Positions 7,541 to 16,131 of a stretch of DNA of 64,000 nt are shown piece by piece (position 1 is the first letter of the stretch; every line of letters starts with the position of its first letter). Source of the stretch: Saccharicrinis sp050296935. Its GTDB lineage: Bacteria; Bacteroidota; Bacteroidia; Bacteroidales; Marinilabiliaceae. Position numbers and translations under genes: made by a program. The DNA is taken from contig JBNKRV010000248.1 of assembly GCA_050296935.1 (NCBI GenBank), forward strand, positions 84,129-148,128, given 5' to 3'. The notes under the pieces are model-generated. The model was not told the origin of the DNA. It was given only the letters and a program-made list of their open reading frames with translations, and searched no databases.

Positions 7541-9928
7541 ATGTCCGACAATAAATGCATACATTGTGGTGCCGATTGCGGTAAACATCCGGTAATCCGG
7601 GATGATAAAAAATTCTGTTGTACAGGCTGCAGCTCTGTATATCAATTGTTAAACAACAATCAGATGCAGCAGTATTATCAGTTTCAGAAACAGCCGGGCA
7701 TTAAACTCAATGATGTAGCTCACCAAAGTAAATATGCCTACCTGGATAATGAAGAAGTTAAAACAAAACTTTATGAATTCTTCGACAATGGCATTGCAAA
7801 GGTTACCTTCTACATTCCATCCATACATTGTGTTTCCTGTATCTGGCTTCTGGAGCACTTACACAAATTAAATGACGGAGTGAAGTATGCCACCGTAAAT
7901 TTTGTTCAGAAAAAATATACCGTAAGTTTTGATACAAACATCATCACACTTCGTCAATTGGTGGAATTACTGGCTTCGATCCATTATGTACCAGATATCT
8001 CTCTTCAGAGTTTAGACGATGAAAAAGACTCCAGAACACAGAATAAGAAACTCCTTTATAAGATTGGTGTGGCAGGTTTTGTATTTGGTAATGTGATGCT
8101 TTACAGCTTACCTGAATATTTTAATGGCGAAGCTCTTGATGGATCTTTTGGTGTTTTCCTATATTATTTAATGTATGTATTAACCATTCCATTGGTATTC
8201 TATAGTGGGAGCGACTATCTGATCTCTGCATTTAAAAACCTGAAAAAAGGAATCGTAAATATAGATTTACCTATTGCCATTGGTATACTGGCTCTGTTTT
8301 TGGTAACCAGCTACGAAGTATTATTGCGTGTTGGCCCCGGTTATTCCGACAGCCTCTCTGGTTTTCTGTTTTTTTTACTTTTGGGTAAATGGTATCAGGG
8401 GAAAACTTATCAGGCATTGGCTTTTGATCGTGATTACAAATCCTATTTCCCTGTTGCAGTAACGCGCATAAATGGAAAAGAAGAAAGTATATTATTAGAG
8501 GAAGTAAAAAAAGGAGACTACCTCCTCATCAGAAATAAGGAACTCATACCAGCAGATGCTACTTTGGTAGAAGGAAACGCTCTAATTGATTATAGTTTTG
8601 TAACAGGAGAATCTGCTCCTATTATAAAACTGAAGGATGAGTTTTTATATGCCGGAGGTGTACAAACAGGTGGAGCTATCACTATTCAAGTAAATACTGA
8701 AGTTGCTCAAAGTCATCTGACTCAATTATGGAATCAGAGTGAAAAAACAGAAACCAACCCCAAATCCCTAACTTCCATAGTAGATAGAATTAGTGGTAAA
8801 TTTACAATGACAATTATTTTAATTGCTCTAGCTGGGTTTATGTATTGGTTCTATATGGATAGTTTTAAATCAGCACTATTAGTTCTTACGTCCATATTAA
8901 TTGTAGCATGTCCCTGCGCACTGGCATTATCAATTCCATTCACATTTGGCAGTACCATGCGTATTTTTGGCCAAAAAGGTTTATATATCAAAAATACAGA
9001 AGTCATTGAACGGCTCACCCATATAAATGCCATTGTTTTTGATAAAACCGGAACCCTGACTCAACCCGAAGAGAACAGTGTAAAATATACCGGAGAAGAA
9101 TTAAGTGCTGATGAAATATCAATGGCTGTGAGTTTGGCACGCCAATCAACCCACCCGTTAAGCAACGCCATCAGTTCGTTTTATAGTGATGAAAAAATAA
9201 TGGAAACTATTGGGTATACAGAAGTTGCAGGAAGGGGAATTTATGCTTCTGTTAATAACCACAAAATTAAATTAGGAGCACTTGAATATGTTGATGAGAG
9301 TATTAACTCCTTTGAAAATCCTGATACTTCTTCAGTGTACTATTCAATTAATGGAAAGCTTAAAGGTCATTTTAAAATTAGTAATAAATACCGTAAAGGA
9401 ATTAACAAGGTCATTCAGCAACTAAAAAATAAATACACACTTTATTTGCTATCCGGCGATAATGATTCTGAAAGGGAAAATCTTCTTCAGCTCTTTGATG
9501 CAGACAAACTGCATTTCAACCAGAAACCACAAGACAAAAAGGACTTTATATCCCAATTAAAAAGAGATGGAAAGTCCGTACTCATGACCGGTGACGGGCT
9601 TAACGACTCTGGAGCTTTTATGAGCAGCGATGTGGCGTTGTCGCTAGCAGATGATATTTACCATTTTTCTCCAGCAGGAGATGCCATACTCGAAGCAGGT
9701 AAATTTGAAGTATTTCATCAATATATCCGATTTGCTAAGAAAAGTCTGAGTATAGTTAAACAAAGTTTTTTAATTTCGCTTTTTTATAATGCCATTGGAT
9801 TGGGATTTGCAGTAACTGGCCATTTATCTCCGGTAGTTGCAGCAATCTTAATGCCGGTAAGCTCTGTTACGGTAGTAGCATTTACCACAGTAAGCACCCG
9901 ATTGGCAGGTAAAAAAATTTTAAAATAA
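7541..9928 (+). CDS. ccoI: copper-translocating P-type ATPase for cbb3 assembly
   Basis: The 795-residue protein begins with a Cys-rich metal-binding segment (CIHCGADC, then FCCTGC) and a heavy-metal-associated domain with IHCVSC in place of the usual CxxC context. It then has the P1B ATPase core: CPC in a membrane helix (457-459), phosphorylation motif DKTGT at 501, TGES and GDGLND. This is the CcoI/FixI branch, which exports copper for insertion into cbb3 oxidase. It closes the oxidase locus. Confidence 0.93.
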   Translation: MSDNKCIHCGADCGKHPVIRDDKKFCCTGCSSVYQLLNNNQMQQYYQFQKQPGIKLNDVAHQSKYAYLDNEEVKTKLYEFFDNGIAKVTFYIPSIHCVSCIWLLEHLHKLNDGVKYATVNFVQKKYTVSFDTNIITLRQLVELLASIHYVPDISLQSLDDEKDSRTQNKKLLYKIGVAGFVFGNVMLYSLPEYFNGEALDGSFGVFLYYLMYVLTIPLVFYSGSDYLISAFKNLKKGIVNIDLPIAIGILALFLVTSYEVLLRVGPGYSDSLSGFLFFLLLGKWYQGKTYQALAFDRDYKSYFPVAVTRINGKEESILLEEVKKGDYLLIRNKELIPADATLVEGNALIDYSFVTGESAPIIKLKDEFLYAGGVQTGGAITIQVNTEVAQSHLTQLWNQSEKTETNPKSLTSIVDRISGKFTMTIILIALAGFMYWFYMDSFKSALLVLTSILIVACPCALALSIPFTFGSTMRIFGQKGLYIKNTEVIERLTHINAIVFDKTGTLTQPEENSVKYTGEELSADEISMAVSLARQSTHPLSNAISSFYSDEKIMETIGYTEVAGRGIYASVNNHKIKLGALEYVDESINSFENPDTSSVYYSINGKLKGHFKISNKYRKGINKVIQQLKNKYTLYLLSGDNDSERENLLQLFDADKLHFNQKPQDKKDFISQLKRDGKSVLMTGDGLNDSGAFMSSDVALSLADDIYHFSPAGDAILEAGKFEVFHQYIRFAKKSLSIVKQSFLISLFYNAIGLGFAVTGHLSPVVAAILMPVSSVTVVAFTTVSTRLAGKKILK

Positions 9929-9967
9929 TAATATGGTATCATAGTTTACAGGATAAAAAACAAATCC

Positions 9968-9994
9968 TGATACCTGATACTTAATACTTGATAC
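9968..9994. repeat. TGATAC-type short repeat before pssA
   Basis: Three close copies of a TGATAC/TTGATAC unit occur just before the pssA start codon. Related arrays occur at 30696-30741, 35781-35814, 35896-35926 and 37328-37341. Confidence 0.6.
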
Positions 9995-9995
9995 G

Positions 9996-10724
9996 ATGAC
10001 TATAAAACAACATATTCCCAATTTTATTACCAGTTTAAATCTTTTTTGCGGAGCCCTAGGTGTATTTGTGGCTTTTCATGGAATGTTAACTGCTGCTGCT
10101 TTTCTCATTTTTGCCGGAGCCTTATTTGATTTTTCTGATGGTTTTGCTGCCCGATTACTAAAAGCCTATTCTCCAATGGGTAAAGAACTGGATTCTTTGG
10201 CGGATATGATTAGTTTTGGTTTTGCTCCCATGGTTGTTTTACATATGATGCTAAAAAAAGTTTTGCTCGGAAGTTTTGAGTCCGATTTTTTCACTCAGGA
10301 TATAAGTTTACAATTCATACTCATTACTCCTTTTATCATCACCGTTTTTTCTGGTTTAAGATTGGCTAAATTTAATGTGGACACCAGACAATCTGAGAGC
10401 TTTATAGGCTTAACAACTACGGCAACAGGATTATTTTTGGTGTCGTTGGGATATGTGTTTATGCATGATGATGGATGGCTTCACCATCTTCTTCAGAACA
10501 AAAGAGTTTTACTGACTTTTGTACCTGTATTCTGTTTCTTGCTAATATCTGAAATCCCTATGTTTTCATTAAAGTTTAAAGATTATTCCTTAAGTAATAA
10601 TGCAGACAAATATATTCTATTGGCAACCAGCTTATTTTTTATTATATGGATGGGAATTGGTGGTATTGCCATCACTATTGCATTATACGTTTTGTTTTCT
10701 ATTATTAAACTGGCAGTGAGATAA
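9996..10724 (+). CDS. pssA: CDP-diacylglycerol-serine O-phosphatidyltransferase
   Basis: This 242-residue integral membrane protein shows the CDP-alcohol phosphatidyltransferase motif as DFSDGFAARLLKAYSPMGKE followed by LDSLAD, that is DG-x2-AR-x8-G-x3-D-x3-D. The length fits phosphatidylserine synthase of the membrane type, which makes phosphatidylserine from CDP-diacylglycerol and serine. The start codon is preceded directly by a TATC-rich repeat (9968-9994). Confidence 0.92.
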   Translation: MTIKQHIPNFITSLNLFCGALGVFVAFHGMLTAAAFLIFAGALFDFSDGFAARLLKAYSPMGKELDSLADMISFGFAPMVVLHMMLKKVLLGSFESDFFTQDISLQFILITPFIITVFSGLRLAKFNVDTRQSESFIGLTTTATGLFLVSLGYVFMHDDGWLHHLLQNKRVLLTFVPVFCFLLISEIPMFSLKFKDYSLSNNADKYILLATSLFFIIWMGIGGIAITIALYVLFSIIKLAVR

Positions 10725-10993
10725 GTAATTGTACCTTTCCAAGCTTTCTATAAGATATGCCTATTTTAATAAAAGAAGAAGATACTGTCATTAATGACAT
10801 GCAACAATAACAGCTTCTGTAGTTTTAACAAATTCTTGTCGTGCCATAGTTTCAATAGCTCAACAAAACAACAGTTAAAATTTTAGTAATTAAGTAGTTT
10901 AGTGTTTTTCACCTTCCTAATTTGCAAAATGCAACATAGGATGAGAAAAAACCAGGCTTAACAATATTATTACCTATTGATAACTTTCTTATA

Positions 10994-11536
10994 TTAAAAT
11001 CTCTCCTTATGTATTTCTTTTTGTTGAAATACTTTCCATTCCTCTCTTAATATGCTCATGTTATACACAGAATGATACTGATTATCTATCTTAAATGAAT
11101 CACGAAGTAAGCCCTCAGTCTTAAAACCACAGTTTTTGTAACATTTAATTGCTGAGTTATTGAAATCAAAAACGCCTAGATCAATCCGATGCAAGTCTAA
11201 TTCTTCAAATCCGATTTTTAAAAGCTCATTAATAATCAATTTACCCATGCCTTTGTTTCTATACCTTTCTTCTGCAATAAGGATTCTGCACACTCTGGCA
11301 TTTTTATTACGCAAATCAATTTTATTAATCTCTCCATGCCCGATTACCTCTTCTGTCTTTAAATCAATTACGCGATAAATTCTTCTGTTCTGTTCAGATA
11401 TATAATCTATTAACTGGCTTTTTGTAACAGGATATGTAAAAACAGGACCGGCAAACTGGTACATAAATTTTTCATCTGGAATCCAGCTCATAAAGCGTTC
11501 AAAATCCTGATCGGAAAATTTTTCTAATCGAATCAT
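10994..11536 (-). CDS. GNAT family N-acetyltransferase
   Basis: The 180-residue product starting at MIRLEKFSDQDFERFMSW shows a GNAT fold. The acetyl-CoA loop is visible as ILIAEERYRNKGMGKLIINE (R/Q-x2-G-x-G/A), followed by FDFNNSAIKCYKNCGFKTEG typical of RimJ/RimL-like members. An upstream ATG at 11608 would add 24 hydrophobic residues without family support. The substrate cannot be read from the sequence. It converges with pssA and lies 72 bases downstream of a small membrane protein gene. Confidence 0.82.
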   Translation of the reverse strand: MIRLEKFSDQDFERFMSWIPDEKFMYQFAGPVFTYPVTKSQLIDYISEQNRRIYRVIDLKTEEVIGHGEINKIDLRNKNARVCRILIAEERYRNKGMGKLIINELLKIGFEELDLHRIDLGVFDFNNSAIKCYKNCGFKTEGLLRDSFKIDNQYHSVYNMSILREEWKVFQQKEIHKERF

Positions 11537-11608
11537 AATAGTTTCAGGTTCATTCAGTATGCAATAAATAAGGCTGAGATAAACCAGCACAATGGTACAT
11601 GAACTCAA

Positions 11609-12067
11609 TTATTCATCAACACTACTTGTGCTTCTGATTTCACTATGTCGAATCTTTCCTCCTAAGTTACCAACCTTAGCCATTATCCCGATAGTAATAA
11701 GCGATACAATGAGCACTGCAAGAGTTATATTTTTTGCATAGGACAGCTTTTTCCAGATGGAATACAATCCGGCTAATGACAAAAGTCCTAATACCGACAT
11801 TAACCACAGAGCCTTTTCTGCAAGTTCCTCATGCTCTTCAATAAAATCTTCTGAAACCCCGGCAAGATGTTCCACCGTTTCTTCTGCTTCGTGTCCTGAT
11901 AAAAATACAGGAATGGTAACTACTGCCATTAAGAACATAATGAACAAAGCTACCTTTTTGTTTGAATTGTTTTTCGTTAATAAACCATAGGCCAATATAC
12001 CTGCTCCCATTATAGTACCAACTATTGGAAAATGATTTAAAACTAAATGAAAATGAACTGCATCCAT
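11609..12067 (-). CDS. small membrane protein with conserved His (DUF2231-like)
   Basis: The 152-residue protein has four membrane helices and starts with MDAVHFHLVLNHFPIVGTIM, a His-rich first helix of the kind found in DUF2231 membrane proteins. A polar acidic loop (HEAEETVEHLAGVSEDFIEE) separates helices two and three, and the C-terminus has GGKIRHSEI. Conserved His residues in membrane helices suggest haem or metal binding, but no function is known. Family assignment is tentative. Confidence 0.6.
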   Translation of the reverse strand: MDAVHFHLVLNHFPIVGTIMGAGILAYGLLTKNNSNKKVALFIMFLMAVVTIPVFLSGHEAEETVEHLAGVSEDFIEEHEELAEKALWLMSVLGLLSLAGLYSIWKKLSYAKNITLAVLIVSLITIGIMAKVGNLGGKIRHSEIRSTSSVDE

Positions 12068-12136
12068 TATAATTATTTTTAACTATTAACCTGAATTCTT
12101 GAATTTTATCAATCTCAGGCTATTAACATCTCACCC

Positions 12137-12178
12137 AAAACATCGCTTTCTGTTACTTTTATCTGAAAGCGATGTTTT
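12137..12178 (-). terminator. hairpin downstream of the SGNH gene
   Basis: A perfect 14-bp stem (AAAACATCGCTTTC at 12137-12150 and its complement at 12165-12178) with a 14-base loop lies 8 bases after the SGNH stop codon. On the minus strand the stem ends in TTTT, so it can act as an intrinsic terminator for that gene. Confidence 0.6.
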
Positions 12179-12185
12179 AGTTATA

Positions 12186-12818
12186 TTACAATTGTTCTGC
12201 TATCATTTCAGCCATTATTTTGGATCCTTCTTCATTAGGATGGATACCATCAGGGAAAAGCTCACCTTTGCCTTTAAAGCCCGTGTTCAGATCTATAATT
12301 TTAAGATCATTTTGCTTTGCAATCCTTTTAATTATAGGAATAACCTGCGCATTAATAGTTGAATCACTGATATCCCACCTCTTTTGAAAAGCAGGAACAG
12401 GAAGACATACATATATTTCAGGGTTTGTAACAATGGTGCTAAAAGTATCGATCATGGCCTGATAATCCGCCTCATATTTCTGAGCATCCCATTGATAATC
12501 TTTACTATCATTTGTTCCTAACTTAATTATAATAACATGTGGCTTAAAAGCAAACACATCATAAAACTCCATACAATTCCAATACGACAAATCACCCGTT
12601 TTCATTAAAGTAGCACCACTTCTGCCACAATTAAGAACAGTTTTATTTTCACCCACTAAATCATTTAAAACCACGGGATAAGATGATTTACTTTGAATTT
12701 TAATTCCTGCGCCTTCGGTTATACTGTCGCCAACACAAGCAATCCTTGTTTCTTGCTTCTCACAGGAAAATAACGATATAATTACAATTAAGGCAATAAA
12801 TAATTGAGCACTCTTCAT
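12186..12818 (-). CDS. SGNH/GDSL-type esterase lipoprotein
   Basis: The protein has 210 residues with a lipoprotein signal (helix then LFSCEK, Cys19). SGNH blocks are complete: block I CVGDSITEGAGI, block II Gly in GRSGAT, block III LGTNDS and block V PDGIHPNEEGS with the catalytic Asp and His. It is therefore an envelope-anchored acyl hydrolase, most like lysophospholipase L1-type or carbohydrate acetyl-esterases. The substrate is unknown. Confidence 0.85.
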   Translation of the reverse strand: MKSAQLFIALIVIISLFSCEKQETRIACVGDSITEGAGIKIQSKSSYPVVLNDLVGENKTVLNCGRSGATLMKTGDLSYWNCMEFYDVFAFKPHVIIIKLGTNDSKDYQWDAQKYEADYQAMIDTFSTIVTNPEIYVCLPVPAFQKRWDISDSTINAQVIPIIKRIAKQNDLKIIDLNTGFKGKGELFPDGIHPNEEGSKIMAEMIAEQL

Positions 12819-13250
12819 AAGGTTAATGTATTTTTTAATTATTAGAAAATTGAAATTTGCATTAAATATAAAAAGTTCGCAACAAATAAACCTAATTATC
12901 TGTTACTAATAAGATATAATCAAAATCAATGCAAATTAACAACACTAACGAAGCAAATAAGTATAACTCTGAATTTCAGAATTATAACAACACATAATCT
13001 ATCATTTTAATTACTTTAACGGTCAATTATCAGCCCTTCATATCCATAGCAATGCCATTGTAAACATAGATGAAAGGACAAAACACAAATATACATTTCC
13101 ATAAAATTAACATAATTTATCTAACCCAAAAGATATTTAGCCGTATCAGGTACTCATATACCTTTTTAACAGACCCAAATTCAGTCAAACCCATAAAATA
13201 TTTAACCACACCCCCAATTTTATATACTGATAATTCAAATTTTAATAAAT
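12819..13250. other. 432-base gap without a gene
   Basis: This very AT-rich region separates two divergent genes and should hold promoters for both. I see no convincing open frame and no strong repeat. Confidence 0.5.
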
Positions 13251-14873
13251 ATGAGGAAATTATTCTCTTTAAAGTTCAGGAGTAAATTAATTTTAATCAT
13301 TGTGATACCCATGTTGATTTGCACCATTACAGCAATATCAATATCATCATCAAAATTAAAGGAGCAAGGTCTTCAAACTCTCGAACGTAAAACAAAGGCT
13401 ATATTAAGCCGAATGGAAGCAATCAGAACTTATACGGCAACACAATTTGATTTAGAAAAAGAAATCAATGAAATAAAACAAGCACATCCTGATGGCATAT
13501 TAACAAAGGAAGAAAGAGAAAATGTTTTGAAGATGGTACCCATTTTTGCCTCCATGAGAGTAGGAGAAATGGATTCTGAAAAAGATAGTTATACCTTTCG
13601 GGTAGCTTCTCCATTAGCAAGAAACTCTAAAAACCAGGCCACTGAAAAAGAGACGGAGTTTTTCCATGATTTCAAAGCCAATCCATCCAAAAAAGACATC
13701 ACTTATATCAATAAAAAAACCAATGAATTATGGGTAATGAGACCTGTTCGATTGTCGAAAGAACAAGGATGCCTGAATTGCCATGGAAATCCATCTCAAT
13801 CTCCATGGGGTAATGGTAAGGATATTTTAGGATATGATATGGAGAATTACAAAGATGGTGAGATGGAAGGAATCTTTATTCTAAAATCAAGTCTGGATTC
13901 TAATAATAACGAAGTGCAGGCAAACATTAGAAATGCCATAATAAACATCATCATTATCATGGCCATTATTTTTGTGATTACCATATTAATCAGCTCTCTT
14001 TTTATTAAAAAAACGAATTCAAAAATTCAATCTTTGATTAAAGCAAATAACAGGATAACAGAAGGGCATCTGAATGAAAAGGTTCCCATAACGGGTAATG
14101 ATGAATTTTCAGAAATCGGTATCCACACCAACCATATGATTGACTCACTAACGAATGTTATTGCGGCTCTCAATAAAACCTCCTCAATGCTTATTAATGA
14201 GAGTGAAAGAACCAATGATTTATCACAAAAGCTGGCAAACCACTCTGCGGAACAGGCTGCAGCCGTAGAAGAAATTTCAGTCTCAATGGAGGAGGTGACG
14301 GCCTCTATTCAGCAAAATCATTCCAACGCGAAAACCACGGAAGATATATCAAAGGTTTGCGTAAATGAGATACAAACCAGTAATATAACTTCTGAAACTG
14401 CCATTAATTCCATGTTATCTATCGAAAAGGAGCTTAGATCTATTGAAGACATTGCTGCTCAAACAAACATATTAGCCTTAAACGCTTCTGTTGAGGCTGC
14501 AAGAGCCGGCCAGGCCGGAAATGGATTTGCCGTTGTTGCCGGAGAAGTTAGAAACCTGGCAGAAATGAGTAGAGTATCTGCAGATAAAATTAATGCTTCG
14601 TTTACGCATGGTATAAAAACAGTATCCCTTACCGGAGAAAAACTTGCTGCACTGGTTCCGGATATTCAGAAAACCTCTGTTTTACTAAGCGAAATCTCCG
14701 CATCGAGCATGGAACAAACCTTAAGTGGGAATGAAATTAATAATGCCCTTCAGAATTTGAATAATGCCACACAAGAAAATGCCAATATTGCAGAGAGTAT
14801 GACTGCCAGGGCAAATCAGCTTACTCAGGCAGCTAATGATTTAAAGAAAAAGATTGCCTTTTTTAAGTTATAA
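13251..14873 (+). CDS. methyl-accepting chemotaxis protein with haem-binding sensor domain
   Basis: The 540-residue receptor has an N-terminal membrane helix, a periplasmic DUF3365/Tll0287-like domain with a haem c motif (GCLNCHGNPSQSPWGNG), a second helix (about 224-250), a HAMP domain, and a signalling domain with the hairpin tip AAQTNILALNASVEAARAGQ. The haem motif suggests sensing of redox state, oxygen or nitric oxide. No other chemotaxis gene is nearby, so the receptor must work with proteins encoded elsewhere. It is followed by a strong terminator. Confidence 0.9.
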   Translation: MRKLFSLKFRSKLILIIVIPMLICTITAISISSSKLKEQGLQTLERKTKAILSRMEAIRTYTATQFDLEKEINEIKQAHPDGILTKEERENVLKMVPIFASMRVGEMDSEKDSYTFRVASPLARNSKNQATEKETEFFHDFKANPSKKDITYINKKTNELWVMRPVRLSKEQGCLNCHGNPSQSPWGNGKDILGYDMENYKDGEMEGIFILKSSLDSNNNEVQANIRNAIINIIIIMAIIFVITILISSLFIKKTNSKIQSLIKANNRITEGHLNEKVPITGNDEFSEIGIHTNHMIDSLTNVIAALNKTSSMLINESERTNDLSQKLANHSAEQAAAVEEISVSMEEVTASIQQNHSNAKTTEDISKVCVNEIQTSNITSETAINSMLSIEKELRSIEDIAAQTNILALNASVEAARAGQAGNGFAVVAGEVRNLAEMSRVSADKINASFTHGIKTVSLTGEKLAALVPDIQKTSVLLSEISASSMEQTLSGNEINNALQNLNNATQENANIAESMTARANQLTQAANDLKKKIAFFKL

Positions 14874-14901
14874 ACTGAGCTCTTCACAAATAGATACAAT
14901 A

Positions 14902-14943
14902 CATTATCAGTTCTGATTACAAATACAACCGGAACTGATAATG
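14902..14943 (+). terminator. terminator of the chemoreceptor gene
   Basis: A perfect 12-bp stem (CATTATCAGTTC at 14902-14913, complement at 14932-14943) with an 18-base loop lies 29 bases after the stop codon and is followed by TTTATTAT. Confidence 0.65.
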
Positions 14944-14956
14944 TTTATTATACAGT

Positions 14957-15158
14957 ACTAACCTGAGTTCGATTAAAATTAACGAGCTCAAAATTCAGTA
15001 AATCAATCATTTACTGAAAAGCTATGAATGTCACTTATAAATACCGATCTTCTGTTTCATATTTGCTTACCATAGCCCGCTATGCTTTCGCAAACATTCC
15101 TTAAAACTCAATATTTATAAGCGATTTGAGCCATTAATTTTATATCGAACTCAGGTTA
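14957..15158 (+). repeat. palindromic-ended repeat R1, full copy A
   Basis: This roughly 200-bp non-coding element is bounded by inverted ends, ACCTGAGTTCGAT at 14961 and its complement ending at 15156, each with TA outside. Inside are nested inverted segments (CTTATAAATA near 15034 against TATTTATAAG near 15113) and a central ATAGCCCGCTAT. Copy B at 19264 matches its reverse complement over about 150 bases. It has no open frame, so it is a MITE-like or REP-like element. Confidence 0.8.
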
Positions 15159-15303
15159 CTACATAATTATAAGAATATTACACAATGAAGATCACTTAAA
15201 TCAAAGCTCTTTGTTGCTTTATCTATACTCACCAAAGTGACCCTCCTGAGAATTATACTGCGACAGGTTAAGCATTGTTTCAGCGAATCCTTACATCCTG
15301 ATT

Positions 15304-15522
15304 TTATGGAAGGTATACTTTTTCAATTTCCCTTCCTGCACAACCTCTTGGTCTGACCATAGCCTTGAGCTTATCTCCAATCTTTAAGCCCTTAATATTT
15401 ACAAATTGAGCCTCTACTGCACGTAACTCATCTTTGGTATTTTGAAACACCATAAATTGCTTATCCTCAAGCCAACATTCCTTTAAAAATATCAAATCTT
15501 CAATTTCAGATTTTGTTGCCAT
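15304..15522 (-). CDS. small hypothetical protein
   Basis: The 72-residue frame starting MATKSEIEDLIFLKECW has coding-like composition, ending in KIGDKLKAMVRPRGCAGREI. A longer start at 15573 would add 17 unrelated residues. Alternating hydrophobic residues and the Gly pattern in the second half suggest a small beta-barrel. I do not recognise a named family. It stands alone between repeat copy A and the cyd operon terminator. Confidence 0.5.
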   Translation of the reverse strand: MATKSEIEDLIFLKECWLEDKQFMVFQNTKDELRAVEAQFVNIKGLKIGDKLKAMVRPRGCAGREIEKVYLP

Positions 15523-15573
15523 ATCAAATTCTCTAATTACAAACAGGGCAGACATAAAGCGTACCAATCCCAT

Positions 15574-15883
15574 AAAGCATCACATAGAAGACTATTAACC
15601 AATACATTGCAAAAACAACAATGATACTATTTCTACATTTTTGTAAGAAAATTTCCTGCACACTTCGTAAAATGTAGATTTACTGCATTGAATTGATTCC
15701 TATAAAATAAAAAACCCCGATAATGAATTACCGGGGTCTGATTGAAATAAATTAATGTAATGATCTGAATCCGACATAAAATCAAGAATTAACCTCATCA
15801 TACACTCTATGAGGCTCTTCTATATTTCTAAATGCATTCAGGCTACTATTCTGTATGTAAAAAAGTTGATTCTCTAAGCAGAA
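15574..15883. other. 310-base gap with the cyd operon terminator
   Basis: The only structure seen is the hairpin at 15714-15737. The rest should include the promoter of the small hypothetical gene at 15522. Confidence 0.5.
15709..15737 (-). terminator. terminator of the cyd operon
   Basis: The stem ACCCCG-x-TAA (15714-15723) pairs with TTA-x-CGGGGT (15728-15737), one mismatch, loop of four. On the minus strand it is followed by TTTTTTATTTT. It lies 147 bases after the last small gene of the cytochrome bd operon. Confidence 0.75.
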
Positions 15884-16027
15884 TTATATATCAAAGTAAT
15901 CTTCTTTTTTTACTTTGTTAGCTTCTGTTTTTTCGAATTTATTAACGGCCCATTTAATAGCCTGATAACTCACAACAATTAATAACGGCCAGCTTAAATA
16001 CCAAAGTATTTCATGTAAATATTTCAT
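15884..16027 (-). CDS. 47-residue CydX-like membrane peptide
   Basis: A short frame on the same strand as cydAB begins at 16027, 104 bases after cydB. It encodes MKYLHEILWYLSWPLLIVVS followed by YQAIKWAVNKFEKTEANK and ends at 15886. One membrane helix with aromatic residues at its start and a hydrophilic C-terminal tail is the plan of CydX, the small subunit of cytochrome bd in Enterobacteria (37 residues, starting MWYFAWILG). It precedes the operon terminator. It has no clear homology call from reading alone; position and layout carry the case. Confidence 0.6.
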   Translation of the reverse strand: MKYLHEILWYLSWPLLIVVSYQAIKWAVNKFEKTEANKVKKEDYFDI

Positions 16028-16131
16028 ATACTGCAATTTATAAAACCTAATAACCAAAGCAATTTGTATGGAAACAACTTGATAATAAGCAATTAGTTAT
16101 TTTGGTTATAACTGTTTCAATTAATTCTATT

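Larger units (their letters stand above)
14874..15303. other. 430-base gap: terminator and repeat copy A
   Basis: The gap between the chemoreceptor and the small hypothetical gene is filled by the chemoreceptor terminator (14902-14943) and repeat copy A (14957-15158). The remaining 145 bases show nothing recognisable. Confidence 0.6.

Noticed and set aside
10786..10799. Perfect palindrome TGTCATTAATGACA as an operator
   Set aside because: It lies between the ends of two converging genes, where no promoter is expected; a 14-base AT-rich palindrome can occur by chance.
13070..13285. 71-residue frame before the chemoreceptor
   Set aside because: It overlaps the chemoreceptor start, is of AT-rich composition with no domain, and ends within the real gene.
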